A stretch of DNA of 64,000 bases, from positions 336,001 to 400,000 of the forward strand of contig NZ_CP012369.1 of the NCBI RefSeq assembly GCF_001267405.1. Direction: 5' to 3'. Under the pieces are notes generated by a model. It did not search any database. It was not told where the DNA came from and was given only the letters and a program-made list of their open reading frames with translations. Both the position numbers and the translations under genes were made by a program. Positions 1 through 8,661 of the stretch are shown here, in pieces (the stretch's first letter is position 1; each line of letters starts with the position of its first letter). Source of the DNA: Moorella thermoacetica. Lineage in GTDB: Bacteria; Bacillota; DSM-521; Neomoorellales; Neomoorellaceae.

Positions 1-1
1 T

Positions 2-1024
2 TTATCGCTGTACCCTGCCGGAAGCGTCGCCGCGCATAAGGCTCAAAACTTCTTCGCGGGTGACATGGTTAAAATCGCCTGGGATGGTATGCTTCAGGCA
101 GGAAGCAGCCACGGCAAATTCCAGGGCCTCTGCTGGGGCAAAGCCTTCCGTCAGGGCGTAGATTAAGCCGCCGGCAAAGGCGTCACCGCCGCCGACCCGG
201 TCCACAATGTGGATCTGGTAACGGCGCGAGCGGTAAAACTCCTGGCCATCGTAGATGAGGGCCGACCAGCCGTTATCAAAGGCTGAAAAGCTCTCCCTTA
301 AGGTGATGGCTACTTTTTGCAGGTTAAAGCGATTTAATAGCTCCCTGGCCACCTGGCGGTAACCTTCTTCGTTAATCTCCCCTTTGGTAACATCGGAAGC
401 AGCCGCTTTAATGCCAAAAACCTTCTCCGCATCTTCTTCGTTGCCGATGGCTACATCAACATAAGTCATTAATTCCGTCATGGTCGCCCTGGCCTGCTCA
501 GGAGTCCAGAGGTTCTTGCGGTAGTTAAGGTCACAGCTAACTGTAAGGCCCATTTCTTTCGCCTTCCGGGCAGCTTCCAGGGTGACAGCGGCTACATTTT
601 CTCCCAGGGCGGGGGTAATACCGGTAAAGTGAAACCAGGAAGCTCCGGAAAAAATCCTGGCCCAGTCAAATTCACCCGGCTGTACCCCGGCGATACTGGC
701 GTACTTACGGTCATAAACAACTTTTGAAGGTCGCTGGGAGGCCCCGGTTTCCAGGAAATAGATCCCCAGGCGTTCGCCTCCCTGGAGGATATGGCTGGTA
801 TCCACGCCGTAACGGCGCAGGTGGTTGATGGCTGCCTGGCCCAAAGGGTTGGCCGGGACTTTGGTGACGAAAGCGGCCTCGGCACCATAATTGACCACGG
901 AACAGGCGACGTTGGCCTCGCCGCCCCCGTAAGTAACGTTAAAGGATTCTGCTTGAACAAAACGCTGGTACTCCGGCGTCGATAAACGCAACATGATTTC
1001 TCCAAAGGTAATAATCTTGGCCAT
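2..1024 (-). CDS. kdgK: 2-keto-3-deoxygluconate kinase (PfkB family)
   Basis: A complete 340-residue PfkB/ribokinase-family sugar kinase; the stop codon lies at the very edge of the window. The N-terminal glycine-rich substrate segment (GGGEANVACSVVNYGA, about residues 33-48) and the C-terminal signature GGGDAFAGGLIYAL (about 278-291), whose Asp is the catalytic base, are both intact. The ATG follows a GGGAGGT ribosome site nine bases upstream. Expected reaction: ATP-dependent phosphorylation of 2-keto-3-deoxygluconate to KDPG in the cytosol. The assignment over generic fructokinase rests on context: the next gene upstream on the same strand is KDPG aldolase, and a hexuronate-to-KDG pathway lies a few kb away. 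Confidence 0.88.
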   Translation of the reverse strand: MAKIITFGEIMLRLSTPEYQRFVQAESFNVTYGGGEANVACSVVNYGAEAAFVTKVPANPLGQAAINHLRRYGVDTSHILQGGERLGIYFLETGASQRPSKVVYDRKYASIAGVQPGEFDWARIFSGASWFHFTGITPALGENVAAVTLEAARKAKEMGLTVSCDLNYRKNLWTPEQARATMTELMTYVDVAIGNEEDAEKVFGIKAAASDVTKGEINEEGYRQVARELLNRFNLQKVAITLRESFSAFDNGWSALIYDGQEFYRSRRYQIHIVDRVGGGDAFAGGLIYALTEGFAPAEALEFAVAASCLKHTIPGDFNHVTREEVLSLMRGDASGRVQR

Positions 1025-1211
1025 GGAAAACTACCTCCCTTGTTTTTCGAAAAAATTATTTACCACTTCCATGCATCTGGGCTTCCTGGCATTCATCCTG
1101 TTTCGGTTGGACCCTTCTAAAACAACCTTAGTGGTTGCAACAACGGTTAACTGAGAGGCCAGTTGTTAGTAACTACCAGTGTATGGACCATTTGCCGTAA
1201 CCGGATGCCCC

Positions 1212-1856
1212 TTATAATCCTCTGGCGGCCCGGATGGCGGATACAAACTTCCGGGCTGTTTCTTTTACCAGCTCGTAATTGCCGGTTTTGGCTCCTTTGA
1301 TCAGCTCGCCGCCAACTCCTACAGCTTCACATCCGGCTTTGATCCACTGGGCGACGTTTTCCAGGCTGACACCGCCGGTGGGTATAATTGGCGCCTGGGG
1401 CAATGGCCCTTTGATTGCTTTAACCATTTCCGGCCCAAAAGCGCTGCCCGGGAAAAACTTGACGAAATCACTGCCGGCTTCCATAACTTCGACTATTTCT
1501 CTTATGGACATCGCCCCGGCCATGCAGACCTTTTGGTAGCGGTTGCAAGTCTTTACCATCTCCACGTCCAGGCAGGGGCTAACGAGGAATTCGGCTCCAG
1601 CCAGGATGGCCATCCTGGCGGTAGTGGCATCCAGGACTGTACCGGCACCAATTAAGATTTCACCTTCCCGGTAGGTGGTGGCCAGTTCCCGGATAACATC
1701 CAGGGCCCCCGGTATAGTCAAGGTAATTTCAATTGCTTCCACTCCTCCTGTTTTAACCGCCTCGGCAATCTTTAATGCCTGCTCAGGATTCTCAGCTCGT
1801 ACTACTGCTACAATGCCGCAGTCAATAATTCGCTGCATTACTTTTAGTTTTTGCAT
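1212..1856 (-). CDS. kdgA: KDPG/KHG aldolase
   Basis: A 214-residue class I aldolase of the Eda family that splits 2-keto-3-deoxy-6-phosphogluconate into pyruvate and glyceraldehyde 3-phosphate. The Schiff-base lysine is in FVKFFPGSAFGPEMVKAIKG, the catalytic Glu in VEAIEITLTIPG, and the phosphate-binding segment IIPTGGVS is present. An in-frame codon six bases upstream (GTATGG) is only two bases from the AGGAGG site, so the ATG at 1856, eight bases from it, is preferred. It is read in the same direction as the KDG kinase, 187 bp apart, and probably cotranscribed with it, giving the last two steps of hexuronate breakdown. Confidence 0.9.
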   Translation of the reverse strand: MQKLKVMQRIIDCGIVAVVRAENPEQALKIAEAVKTGGVEAIEITLTIPGALDVIRELATTYREGEILIGAGTVLDATTARMAILAGAEFLVSPCLDVEMVKTCNRYQKVCMAGAMSIREIVEVMEAGSDFVKFFPGSAFGPEMVKAIKGPLPQAPIIPTGGVSLENVAQWIKAGCEAVGVGGELIKGAKTGNYELVKETARKFVSAIRAARGL

Positions 1857-1862
1857 TGCCAT

Positions 1863-2286
1863 ACCCTCCTTGGTTCATTATATAAAACAACGGTTTACTA
1901 TGATAAATATATTCTCTGTCCGGTAAAAAACTCCTTCTGTTTTAGCAAAAATTTTTAGCGACCATTTTTAGTTACTTCAATTTATAAACAAACTCGGGCC
2001 CCTTTCAATTTCTTTCTTATACAAAAAAACCTTCTTAACAAGCAAGCATAAAAAATTAAGTACAAAAAATTTATAAAGGGTGTAAAAACTAGCAGGAAAA
2101 TGATGATGGACGTCGAATATAATAAACACTGTTAAAAAAGTCATCATAAAATCGTCATAAAAACGACTAAAAGCATATCTAATAAAGACAAAGCCACTCA
2201 ATAAAATAAAATTAATTAATTAAATAGCTCTACCTTAAGAACCATTTGGGTGATAGAGCTATTTATGCCGAGAGGAATAGTTGTGG
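1863..2286. other. Divergent intergenic region, AT-rich
   Basis: This 430-bp gap separates the leftward KDPG aldolase gene from the rightward ROK regulator. It is very AT-rich and has no convincing coding frame. Its one clear structure is the inverted repeat listed separately at 2222-2264. Promoters for both directions must lie here, but none stands out well enough to name. Confidence 0.5.
2222..2264. promoter_or_regulatory. Inverted repeat upstream of ROK regulator
   Basis: Two perfect 11-bp arms, AAATAGCTCTA at 2222-2232 and TAGAGCTATTT at 2254-2264, flank a 21-base loop. The right arm ends 22 bases before the chosen ROK start codon. There is no T-tract after it on the plus strand, so an operator or 5'-UTR stem is more likely than a terminator. 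Autoregulation by the ROK protein is an inference. Confidence 0.55.
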
Positions 2287-3519
2287 ATGAGCAATGAGGT
2301 AGGGAACCTACAGCTAGTAAAAAAGCTAAACAGGATTAGCATCCTCAATATTATCAGAAAGCATAATACCATTTCTCGACAACAATTAGCCAAGTTAACT
2401 GGCCTTACGCCGGCGGCGATAACAGGGATTGTACGCGACCTAGTAGCATCAGGTTACGTTATTGAAAAAGGCCTGGGAAAATCTAACGGTGGAAGGCGCC
2501 CTGTTAAGTTGCAATTTAACCCGGATTCCGGATATGTACTTGGGGCAGAAATAACAAGAAACAGTACCACACTGGGCATGGTTAACCTCGATGCAAAACC
2601 ATTAATACTTAAACAATACAATATTGACATGACCGATCCTCAACAAGGTCTAAGTCGACTAGCCGACGAGGTTACAAAAATGATAATTGAAAGTGGCATT
2701 GAAAGCAAAAATATCTTGGGCATGGGAGTAGCCTATCCGGGATTGGTTGACATTAGTACAAGGGTAGTGAAACGTTCGCCCAATTTGGGTAAAAAATGGC
2801 GGGATATCCCGATTGAAAATTGGTTACAGGAAATGACTGGAATTAAGATTTTTGTCGAAAATAACTCTAATGCAGCGGCGATGGCTGAATATTGTTTTGG
2901 CCGGGGTAAGGAAACTAAAAATATGGCTTATATTAACTTGGGTGAAGGCATTAGTGCGGGTATTATTCTGAATGGTATGTTGGCATATGGATTCCGGGGC
3001 TATACTGGTGAAATCGGCCATCTCGTGATCGACGAAGACGGACCTCTTTGTAATTGTGGTAATAATGGTTGCCTTGAGAGTTTGTGTGCAGTCCCGGCAT
3101 TGGTTCGCAAGGCCAATAATGAACTCTCGTTATATAACCAAAAAGATCCCTTGAAAGCAATTTGGCTAGAGAAAGGCGAAGTAAAAATAGAAGATATTAT
3201 GGCAAATGCTAATAATGTAGGATCATATGCTCAAAAGTTGATTAGGCAGGCTGGCTGGTATATTGGTAAAGCTATTGCCGCTATTATCAATGTCTTTAAT
3301 CCGGAAGCCATCTTTATCGGGGGCATTTTGGCCGAAGCAGGTAATAGTTTATTAGACCCCCTGATTGAAAGCGTGCAAAAACATGCTTTCCCTGAGCTGG
3401 TGCGGGAGGTGAGAATTGAACTTTCGTCCATGAGGAAGGATACTGGTTTTTATGGTGCATGCGCTATAGCGATTCGAGCACTGTTTGAGGGAGGGGTCGA
3501 TGCACTGCTGGGTGTTTAA
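2287..3519 (+). CDS. ROK-family transcriptional regulator (NagC/XylR type)
   Basis: A 410-residue ROK repressor with an N-terminal winged helix-turn-helix (around TISRQQLAKLTGLTPAAITG, residues 25-45) and a C-terminal sugar-kinase-like ROK fold. The ROK zinc motif CNCGNNGCLESL and the phosphate-loop segment INLGEGISAGI are present. ATG 2287 is preferred over the in-frame TTG two codons upstream. The gene is divergent from KDPG aldolase and directly precedes the TRAP transporter and uronate genes, so it is the obvious candidate regulator of both, responding to a uronate or an intermediate. The ligand cannot be read from sequence. Confidence 0.85.
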   Translation: MSNEVGNLQLVKKLNRISILNIIRKHNTISRQQLAKLTGLTPAAITGIVRDLVASGYVIEKGLGKSNGGRRPVKLQFNPDSGYVLGAEITRNSTTLGMVNLDAKPLILKQYNIDMTDPQQGLSRLADEVTKMIIESGIESKNILGMGVAYPGLVDISTRVVKRSPNLGKKWRDIPIENWLQEMTGIKIFVENNSNAAAMAEYCFGRGKETKNMAYINLGEGISAGIILNGMLAYGFRGYTGEIGHLVIDEDGPLCNCGNNGCLESLCAVPALVRKANNELSLYNQKDPLKAIWLEKGEVKIEDIMANANNVGSYAQKLIRQAGWYIGKAIAAIINVFNPEAIFIGGILAEAGNSLLDPLIESVQKHAFPELVREVRIELSSMRKDTGFYGACAIAIRALFEGGVDALLGV

Positions 3520-3915
3520 TAGCTTTACGTTTTATATTTTTGCCTTTACGCCCCAAATTCTTGGCACATTGATACGGGAAATGACTTTAACCGGCATTTG
3601 CAGAGGTTCGATATGGTGTTAATTGGGGAGTGTTTCAAGAAGACTATCAAGTTTGCAGGCGGATGGAGATCATCCTGTACATAAAAAATATATAGGCATA
3701 TAAAAAGCAAAATGAATGATATAGTTTGCAAGCTTATTGAACTAATCAATATTGGGTAAAGCAATTCTTTTAAGGGGGGATGCATAGAAAAAATTTAGCA
3801 TATAGGAGGTGAGAGGGTTTAACTCAAAAGTAATGTAAGAGGTGTTGAACGTCGAATTTAAAGCAAAAAACAGGCACTCAATATGGTAAATATAACCTAG
3901 AAAGGAGAAATAAAA
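3520..3915. other. 396-bp leader before the TRAP operon
   Basis: AT-rich sequence between the ROK gene and dctP with no coding frame I can support. It probably holds the operon promoter and an operator. A ribosome site (AAAGGAG) precedes the dctP ATG. I see no riboswitch or strong hairpin. Confidence 0.4.
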
Positions 3916-4923
3916 ATGTTTAAGTGGAAAAAATTAATTCTACCATTATTATTGTTAATAGCAATGCTAATTATGAGCGCATGTGGTAAATCTCCGGCAG
4001 ATAAACAACAGGATAGCAACACATATACCCTTAAAATTCATATGGTAATAAATGAGCAGGATCCTATATATCAAGGCTATGCTGAGTTCAAAAAGGGGGT
4101 AGAAGCACGGACAAATGGCAAAGTAAAGGTTGAGCTTTATCCCAACGGTGTGTTGGGTAACGATGAAGATTTACTTCAACAGGCAATGCTAGGCGGGAAC
4201 GTAGCGGTTAATTCGGACGCTGGACGGCTAGGAGTATGGGTACCGGAGATGGGTATTTTGTTAGCGCCGTATCTTACCGACAATGCAAACGAGATGCAAA
4301 AATTGCTAAAATCTGATCTTGTAAAGAAATGGACGGATGAACTTGCCCAGAAAAAAGGGTTAACTGTACTTTCGTTCAATTATTACGCTGGTGCTCGCCA
4401 TTTTATAACTAAAAAACCAATTTCTACACCTGAAGATCTAAATGGATTAAAAATAAGAACTCCTGGCTCACCTGTTTGGCAGGAAACTATCAAAGCTATG
4501 GGGGCCACTCCTGTTGCTTTACCATGGACTGAAACTTATCCTGCTATAGAGCAGGGAGTCATTGATGGCGCCGAAGCCCAAGATTCTGCGACTTATGGTG
4601 CTAAAATTTATGAGGTTGCCAAGTATATCACGAAAACCGGCCATATTCAGCTCTGGAATTGCTTAGTGGTAGGAACAAAATGGTTCGAACAACTTCCCAA
4701 AGAATACCAGCAAATCCTGATAGAAGAATCAATTAAGGCCGGAGACTTTACTACTAACAAGGTCTTGGCGAGTGAAAAAGAATTAGAAGATAAAATGGCT
4801 GCAACTGGCGCTATAATTAAAGAAGTAGATATTAAACCCTTTAAAACAAAGTCAGAAATAGTATATAGCAAATTAAACTACCAGGATTTGCGCCAGGAAG
4901 TCAATAAAGTGTTAGGGAAATAA
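3916..4923 (+). CDS. TRAP transporter substrate-binding lipoprotein (DctP family)
   Basis: A 335-residue extracytoplasmic solute receptor. The N-terminus is a lipoprotein signal peptide (hydrophobic run ending in lipobox MSAC at about residues 20-23), so the mature protein should be anchored to the outer membrane face, as usual in Gram-positives. The DctP fold is recognisable from GVEARTNGKVKVELYPNGVL near the start and from the ligand segment DLNGLKIRTPGSPVW, in which the conserved Arg normally binds a substrate carboxylate. With DctQ and DctM next door and uronate enzymes downstream, import of a hexuronate is likely. A 16-bp-stem hairpin follows the gene. Confidence 0.9.
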   Translation: MFKWKKLILPLLLLIAMLIMSACGKSPADKQQDSNTYTLKIHMVINEQDPIYQGYAEFKKGVEARTNGKVKVELYPNGVLGNDEDLLQQAMLGGNVAVNSDAGRLGVWVPEMGILLAPYLTDNANEMQKLLKSDLVKKWTDELAQKKGLTVLSFNYYAGARHFITKKPISTPEDLNGLKIRTPGSPVWQETIKAMGATPVALPWTETYPAIEQGVIDGAEAQDSATYGAKIYEVAKYITKTGHIQLWNCLVVGTKWFEQLPKEYQQILIEESIKAGDFTTNKVLASEKELEDKMAATGAIIKEVDIKPFKTKSEIVYSKLNYQDLRQEVNKVLGK

Positions 4924-4940
4924 TCTAATGTTTTATTAAA

Positions 4941-4985
4941 TCATTATGGTGGTATGTCGATTGTTCGAGCATACCACCATAATGA
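4941..4985 (+). promoter_or_regulatory. Strong intercistronic hairpin between dctP and dctQ
   Basis: Perfect 16-bp arms, TCATTATGGTGGTATG at 4941-4956 and its complement at 4970-4985. The loop itself can pair further through two TCGA segments. There is no T-tract after it. Such stems between a binding-protein gene and its membrane partners commonly stabilise the upstream mRNA or cut read-through, raising receptor over permease levels; that role is inferred here. Confidence 0.75.
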
Positions 4986-5013
4986 CCCAAATGGGAAGGG
5001 GAAGATAGATAAA

Positions 5014-5481
5014 ATGCAACGATTTGCCCGGATGGTTGATAAAATTGAAAGTTTTTTATCGATATGGTTATTGGGTATTATAGTGTTGTTAATATTTTTT
5101 TCATCGTTATTACGTTATATAGGATTTCCTATTAATGGAGCTGATACTATTGCTGAAACTTTGTTTGTTTGGCTTATATATATTGGCGCTGACCAGGTTT
5201 TGAGAAAGGATAGACACTTGGGTGTAGACTTTTTTACGCAGCGTTTACCTGTCAGGATTAGAAATTTTATATCGATAGTTGTTCTTTTAGTGATGTTGGC
5301 ATTTCTAGTTTTAGTTACCTATTTTGGAATGTCTCTTACCCTTGCAAATAACGGAAGGATTTTAGGTGATTTGCCGATTAGCTACTCGTTTGTTGCTATG
5401 GCTATTCCAATTGGAACATTTTTAATGTGTCTAACGATAATAGTTAGGATACTGGTTTTAATATGGGACCTTAAGAATTAA
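5014..5481 (+). CDS. TRAP transporter small membrane subunit (DctQ family)
   Basis: A 155-residue protein with four predicted membrane segments (about residues 15-38, 50-70, 85-108 and 125-150), the usual DctQ layout. ATG 5014 is chosen because a purine-rich GGAAGGGGAAG site precedes it. A longer frame from 4954 would begin inside the intercistronic hairpin and lacks a ribosome site. DctQ couples the periplasmic-type receptor to the DctM channel. It sits 25 bp before dctM. Confidence 0.85.
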   Translation: MQRFARMVDKIESFLSIWLLGIIVLLIFFSSLLRYIGFPINGADTIAETLFVWLIYIGADQVLRKDRHLGVDFFTQRLPVRIRNFISIVVLLVMLAFLVLVTYFGMSLTLANNGRILGDLPISYSFVAMAIPIGTFLMCLTIIVRILVLIWDLKN

Positions 5482-5506
5482 TTCTAAGAGGAGCGGGGAG
5501 AATAAA

Positions 5507-6787
5507 GTGTTACTCGTAGTATTAACGTTCATCATTTTACTTTTATTAAACATGCCTATAGCATTTACGCTTGGAATATCGGGAATAATATACTTTTTAA
5601 CTCAGGTCAGCGTGCCTTTACCGGTGGTAGTTCAGCGGATGATAACAGGTACGCAATCTTATCCACTCCTGGCGGTACCCTTCTTCATTTTAGCGGGCCA
5701 TATCATGAACGCGTCTGGTATAACCTCGCGCTTAATGAAATTAGCCGACGCGTTAACCGGACACCTGGTAGGAGGAATGGCGCATGTTTCGATTGTTTTA
5801 AGCATGCTCATGGGTGGCGTATCTGGTTCTTCTAATGCCGATGTAGCCATGCAAACCCGAATTTTGTTGCCGGAAATGCGCAAAAGAGGATACGATGATG
5901 GGTTTTCAGCGGCAGTTTTAGCTTGTGGGTCCTTAAGTACGGCGATTATACCGCCCAGCATCGGCTTAGTATTATATGGATTTGTCGGCCAGGTTTCTAT
6001 TGGGAAATTATTAATTGCAGGGATTATTCCAGGGATCCTTATGAGTTTAATAATGATGTTTACAGCCTATATATATGCAAAAAAAAGAGGCTATGACGCT
6101 GATGGAAAGAACAAAAAGAAGTCTTTTAAAGAATTAATTTCTGCCGTCAAAGAGAGTTTTTGGGCATTGCTATTTCCTGTGTTTTTAGTGATGACTATCA
6201 GATTCGGCATCTTCACCGCGACTGAAGCAGCGGCTTTTGCGGTAGTTTACGCATTTTTAGTCGGTAAATTTATATATCGTGAATTGGACTGGTTAAAATT
6301 AAAAGAGGCCTTAAAAAACTGTGCGGAAGATAACGCGATGATTATGCTTATCATTTCAATGGCGGCAATCATAAGTTATGTGCTGGCATATGAAAAAGTC
6401 CCGGTGAAGATGGCAAGCTTTATCGTCGGGATATCTGACAATCCTTTTATTGTCATGGGTACAATTATCGCTTTTCTTTTGGTAGCCGGGATGTTGATGG
6501 AAGGTACAGTTAACATTTTATTGTTAACACCTATTTTCCTTCCGATTGTAACAAAACTAGGTTTTGATCCCGTGCATTTCGGTATCATAATGGCGATAAT
6601 GATTCAGATTGGCGGGATTACACCCCCTGTAGGGGTAAATATGTATACAGTTTGCTCTCTTGGCAATATCCCAATAGAAGATTTTGTAAAAGAGAGTTTG
6701 CCTTTCCTTCTTGCGTTAATGATTTTAATTGCTATATTAATTGCATTTCCAAAGCTAAGCTTATTTCTACCGGGATTAATGAAATAA
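5507..6787 (+). CDS. TRAP transporter large permease (DctM family)
   Basis: A 426-residue, very hydrophobic integral membrane protein with about twelve segments. It carries the DctM family stretch GGVSGSSNADVAMQTRI (about residues 105-121) and a C-terminal repeat-like PPVGVNMYTV segment typical of the ion-transporter superfamily. It forms the Na+- or H+-driven translocation channel fed by DctP. The start is GTG with an AAGAGGAGCGGGGAG ribosome region. Confidence 0.9.
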   Translation: MLLVVLTFIILLLLNMPIAFTLGISGIIYFLTQVSVPLPVVVQRMITGTQSYPLLAVPFFILAGHIMNASGITSRLMKLADALTGHLVGGMAHVSIVLSMLMGGVSGSSNADVAMQTRILLPEMRKRGYDDGFSAAVLACGSLSTAIIPPSIGLVLYGFVGQVSIGKLLIAGIIPGILMSLIMMFTAYIYAKKRGYDADGKNKKKSFKELISAVKESFWALLFPVFLVMTIRFGIFTATEAAAFAVVYAFLVGKFIYRELDWLKLKEALKNCAEDNAMIMLIISMAAIISYVLAYEKVPVKMASFIVGISDNPFIVMGTIIAFLLVAGMLMEGTVNILLLTPIFLPIVTKLGFDPVHFGIIMAIMIQIGGITPPVGVNMYTVCSLGNIPIEDFVKESLPFLLALMILIAILIAFPKLSLFLPGLMK

Positions 6788-6818
6788 CTATAATGCTTGC
6801 TAGGGAGGACCCTTAACT

Positions 6819-7850
6819 ATGAATTTATCTCAATGGTCTATTATCAAAAAATGTGTTAATATGGAAGAACTCATTCAGGTACCGGTCGGCTTAATCGTTG
6901 ACAGCCCATGGATTCCAGGATACGTAGGCATATCTACAATGGATTATTTCACAATACCTGAGAAATGGTTGGAAGCAAACATAAAAATTATTAAAGATTT
7001 TCCAGAGATAATCTTTTTACCCGGTTTCTGGGTTGAGTATGGGATGGCAACAGAACCGTCCGGCTTTGGCTGTAAAATAAATTTTTATCCTGACAGGACG
7101 CCAACGATAAATCATATAATTAATTCTCCTGAGGAAGCGGAGGATATATTTGTTCCTAATCCCCAGACTGACGGCTTGATGCCTTTTGTGCTAAATATTT
7201 ACAGGAATATCGAACCCAAGGTGAAAGATCTCGGCCGGTGTATAAAAGTAGTTGCTGCTAGGGGACCTTTGACCATTGCTTCCCACCTGATGGGTGTCAC
7301 CAACTTCTTGATAGGGCTGAAAACCGATCCGGCCAACACCCATAAATTGTTGAAAAAGACTACCACGCTTGCTAAAAATTGGTTGGAAGCACAGGCCGAG
7401 GTTTTGAGTGAAGTTGAAGGTATTATGGTTTTGGACGATATAGTCGGTTTCCTTTCTCAGGATGATTATCTGGAGTTTGCGCATCCTTACCTAAAAGAAA
7501 TTTTTGATGCTTTTCCTCAGTGCATAAAAATGTATCATAACGATTCGGACAATATAGTTTGTTTTAGCTACTTACAGGATTTGTCTATAAATATTTTTAA
7601 CTTTACCCATCTGCAGGATATAGCCAAGGTAAGACAGTTAGTAGGTAATAAAATATGCCTATTGGGAAATATTCCGCCTCTTGATGTACTCACCAACGGC
7701 ACGCCTGATATGGTAGCAGAGGCGGCTGTGAATTGCTTGAATCAGCATGGTAACAAGGCGGGGATTATCTTATCAGCTGGTGGCGGCACTTCACCCGGAA
7801 CGCCAGGAAGAAATATCCATGCCCTTATTAAAGCTACAGCTAATTATTAA
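6819..7850 (+). CDS. Uroporphyrinogen decarboxylase-fold protein of unknown substrate
   Basis: A 343-residue protein of the URO-D superfamily, which also holds the MtaA/CmuA/MtbA corrinoid methyltransferases. Family-like segments are AARGPLTIASHLMG in the middle and GNIPPLDVLTNGT near the end. The methyltransferase zinc motif His-X-Cys is only partly kept: the region reads MYHNDSDN, with His but no Cys two residues later, so a classic zinc-dependent methyl transfer is doubtful. It lies in the uronate operon, 31 bp after dctM, with no corrinoid protein or activator nearby. It could act on a methylated or acidic sugar; I cannot assign a reaction. Confidence 0.7.
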   Translation: MNLSQWSIIKKCVNMEELIQVPVGLIVDSPWIPGYVGISTMDYFTIPEKWLEANIKIIKDFPEIIFLPGFWVEYGMATEPSGFGCKINFYPDRTPTINHIINSPEEAEDIFVPNPQTDGLMPFVLNIYRNIEPKVKDLGRCIKVVAARGPLTIASHLMGVTNFLIGLKTDPANTHKLLKKTTTLAKNWLEAQAEVLSEVEGIMVLDDIVGFLSQDDYLEFAHPYLKEIFDAFPQCIKMYHNDSDNIVCFSYLQDLSINIFNFTHLQDIAKVRQLVGNKICLLGNIPPLDVLTNGTPDMVAEAAVNCLNQHGNKAGIILSAGGGTSPGTPGRNIHALIKATANY

Positions 7851-7872
7851 AGAAGGAGGTCGAATAAAGCAG

Positions 7873-8634
7873 ATGTTTTCTTTTGAAGGAAAAATTGTCT
7901 GGATAACAGGTAGCAGCACTGGCATTGGTCGGGCTATGGCTTTAGGTTTTGCCAGAAATGGGGCTAATGTTGTAATCCATTATAACAACAGTGAAAAGGC
8001 TGCGCTAAGTCTGGCGCAAGAAATTGAACAGATGGGAAAAAAATCACTAGTAGTGAGGGGCGATGTCTCTGATAAAAATCAAGTAGACGCTATGGTTAGT
8101 AAAATTAAAGAAAGATTTGGCCGGATAGATGTCCTTATAAATAACGCAGGCTCGATGATAAAAAGGGCTAGATTTGAAGAAGTTGATGAAGCATTGTGGG
8201 ATAGGATTATAAATGTAAATTTAAAATCCGTATTCCTGGTGACAAAGGCTGTTTTCCCTATGATGAAAGCTCAGGGTAAAGGGAAGATAATTAATATAAC
8301 ATCTGTGGCCGCTAAGAATGGTGGCGGTGCGGGGAGTATTACCTATGCAACGGCCAAAGGGGGGATTAGCACTTTTACCCGCGCCCTGGCCCGGGACCTG
8401 GCAGACTATAATATACTTGTGAATGCTATTGCCCCTGGCCTAATACGTACACCATTTCATAACCCCGAGATTACTCCACCGCAGGTGTTTGAAAAAATGG
8501 CGTCAGAAATCTTATTGAAGCGTGCGGGAACACCAGAGGATATTGTTGGAGCGGCTTTGTTTTTAGCTTCTGATTATGCCGATTATATAACTGGTGAAAC
8601 TATAGATGTTAATGGTGGATTATTTATGAGCTAG
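7873..8634 (+). CDS. Short-chain dehydrogenase/reductase (FabG/KduD-like)
   Basis: A 253-residue classical SDR. The NAD(P) motif TGSSTGIGRA is at about residues 11-20, NNAG near residue 91, the catalytic Ser in ITSVAAKNG, and the Tyr-X3-Lys pair in YATAKGG. ATG 7873 is used, preceded by GGAGG about 13 bases upstream; a longer reading from 7747 would overlap the previous gene by about 100 bp. In this operon it may oxidise or reduce a uronate or 2-keto-3-deoxy acid, but substrate specificity is not visible. Confidence 0.85.
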   Translation: MFSFEGKIVWITGSSTGIGRAMALGFARNGANVVIHYNNSEKAALSLAQEIEQMGKKSLVVRGDVSDKNQVDAMVSKIKERFGRIDVLINNAGSMIKRARFEEVDEALWDRIINVNLKSVFLVTKAVFPMMKAQGKGKIINITSVAAKNGGGAGSITYATAKGGISTFTRALARDLADYNILVNAIAPGLIRTPFHNPEITPPQVFEKMASEILLKRAGTPEDIVGAALFLASDYADYITGETIDVNGGLFMS

Positions 8635-8661
8635 TTTACCAGAGAAACTAGAAAAGGTTTA

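Noticed and set aside
4954-5013. Longer N-terminus for DctQ
   Set aside because: It would start inside the strong hairpin and has no ribosome site; ATG 5014 gives the normal family start.
7747-7872. Longer N-terminus for the SDR protein
   Set aside because: It overlaps the URO-D gene and adds no family-like sequence; GGAGG precedes ATG 7873.
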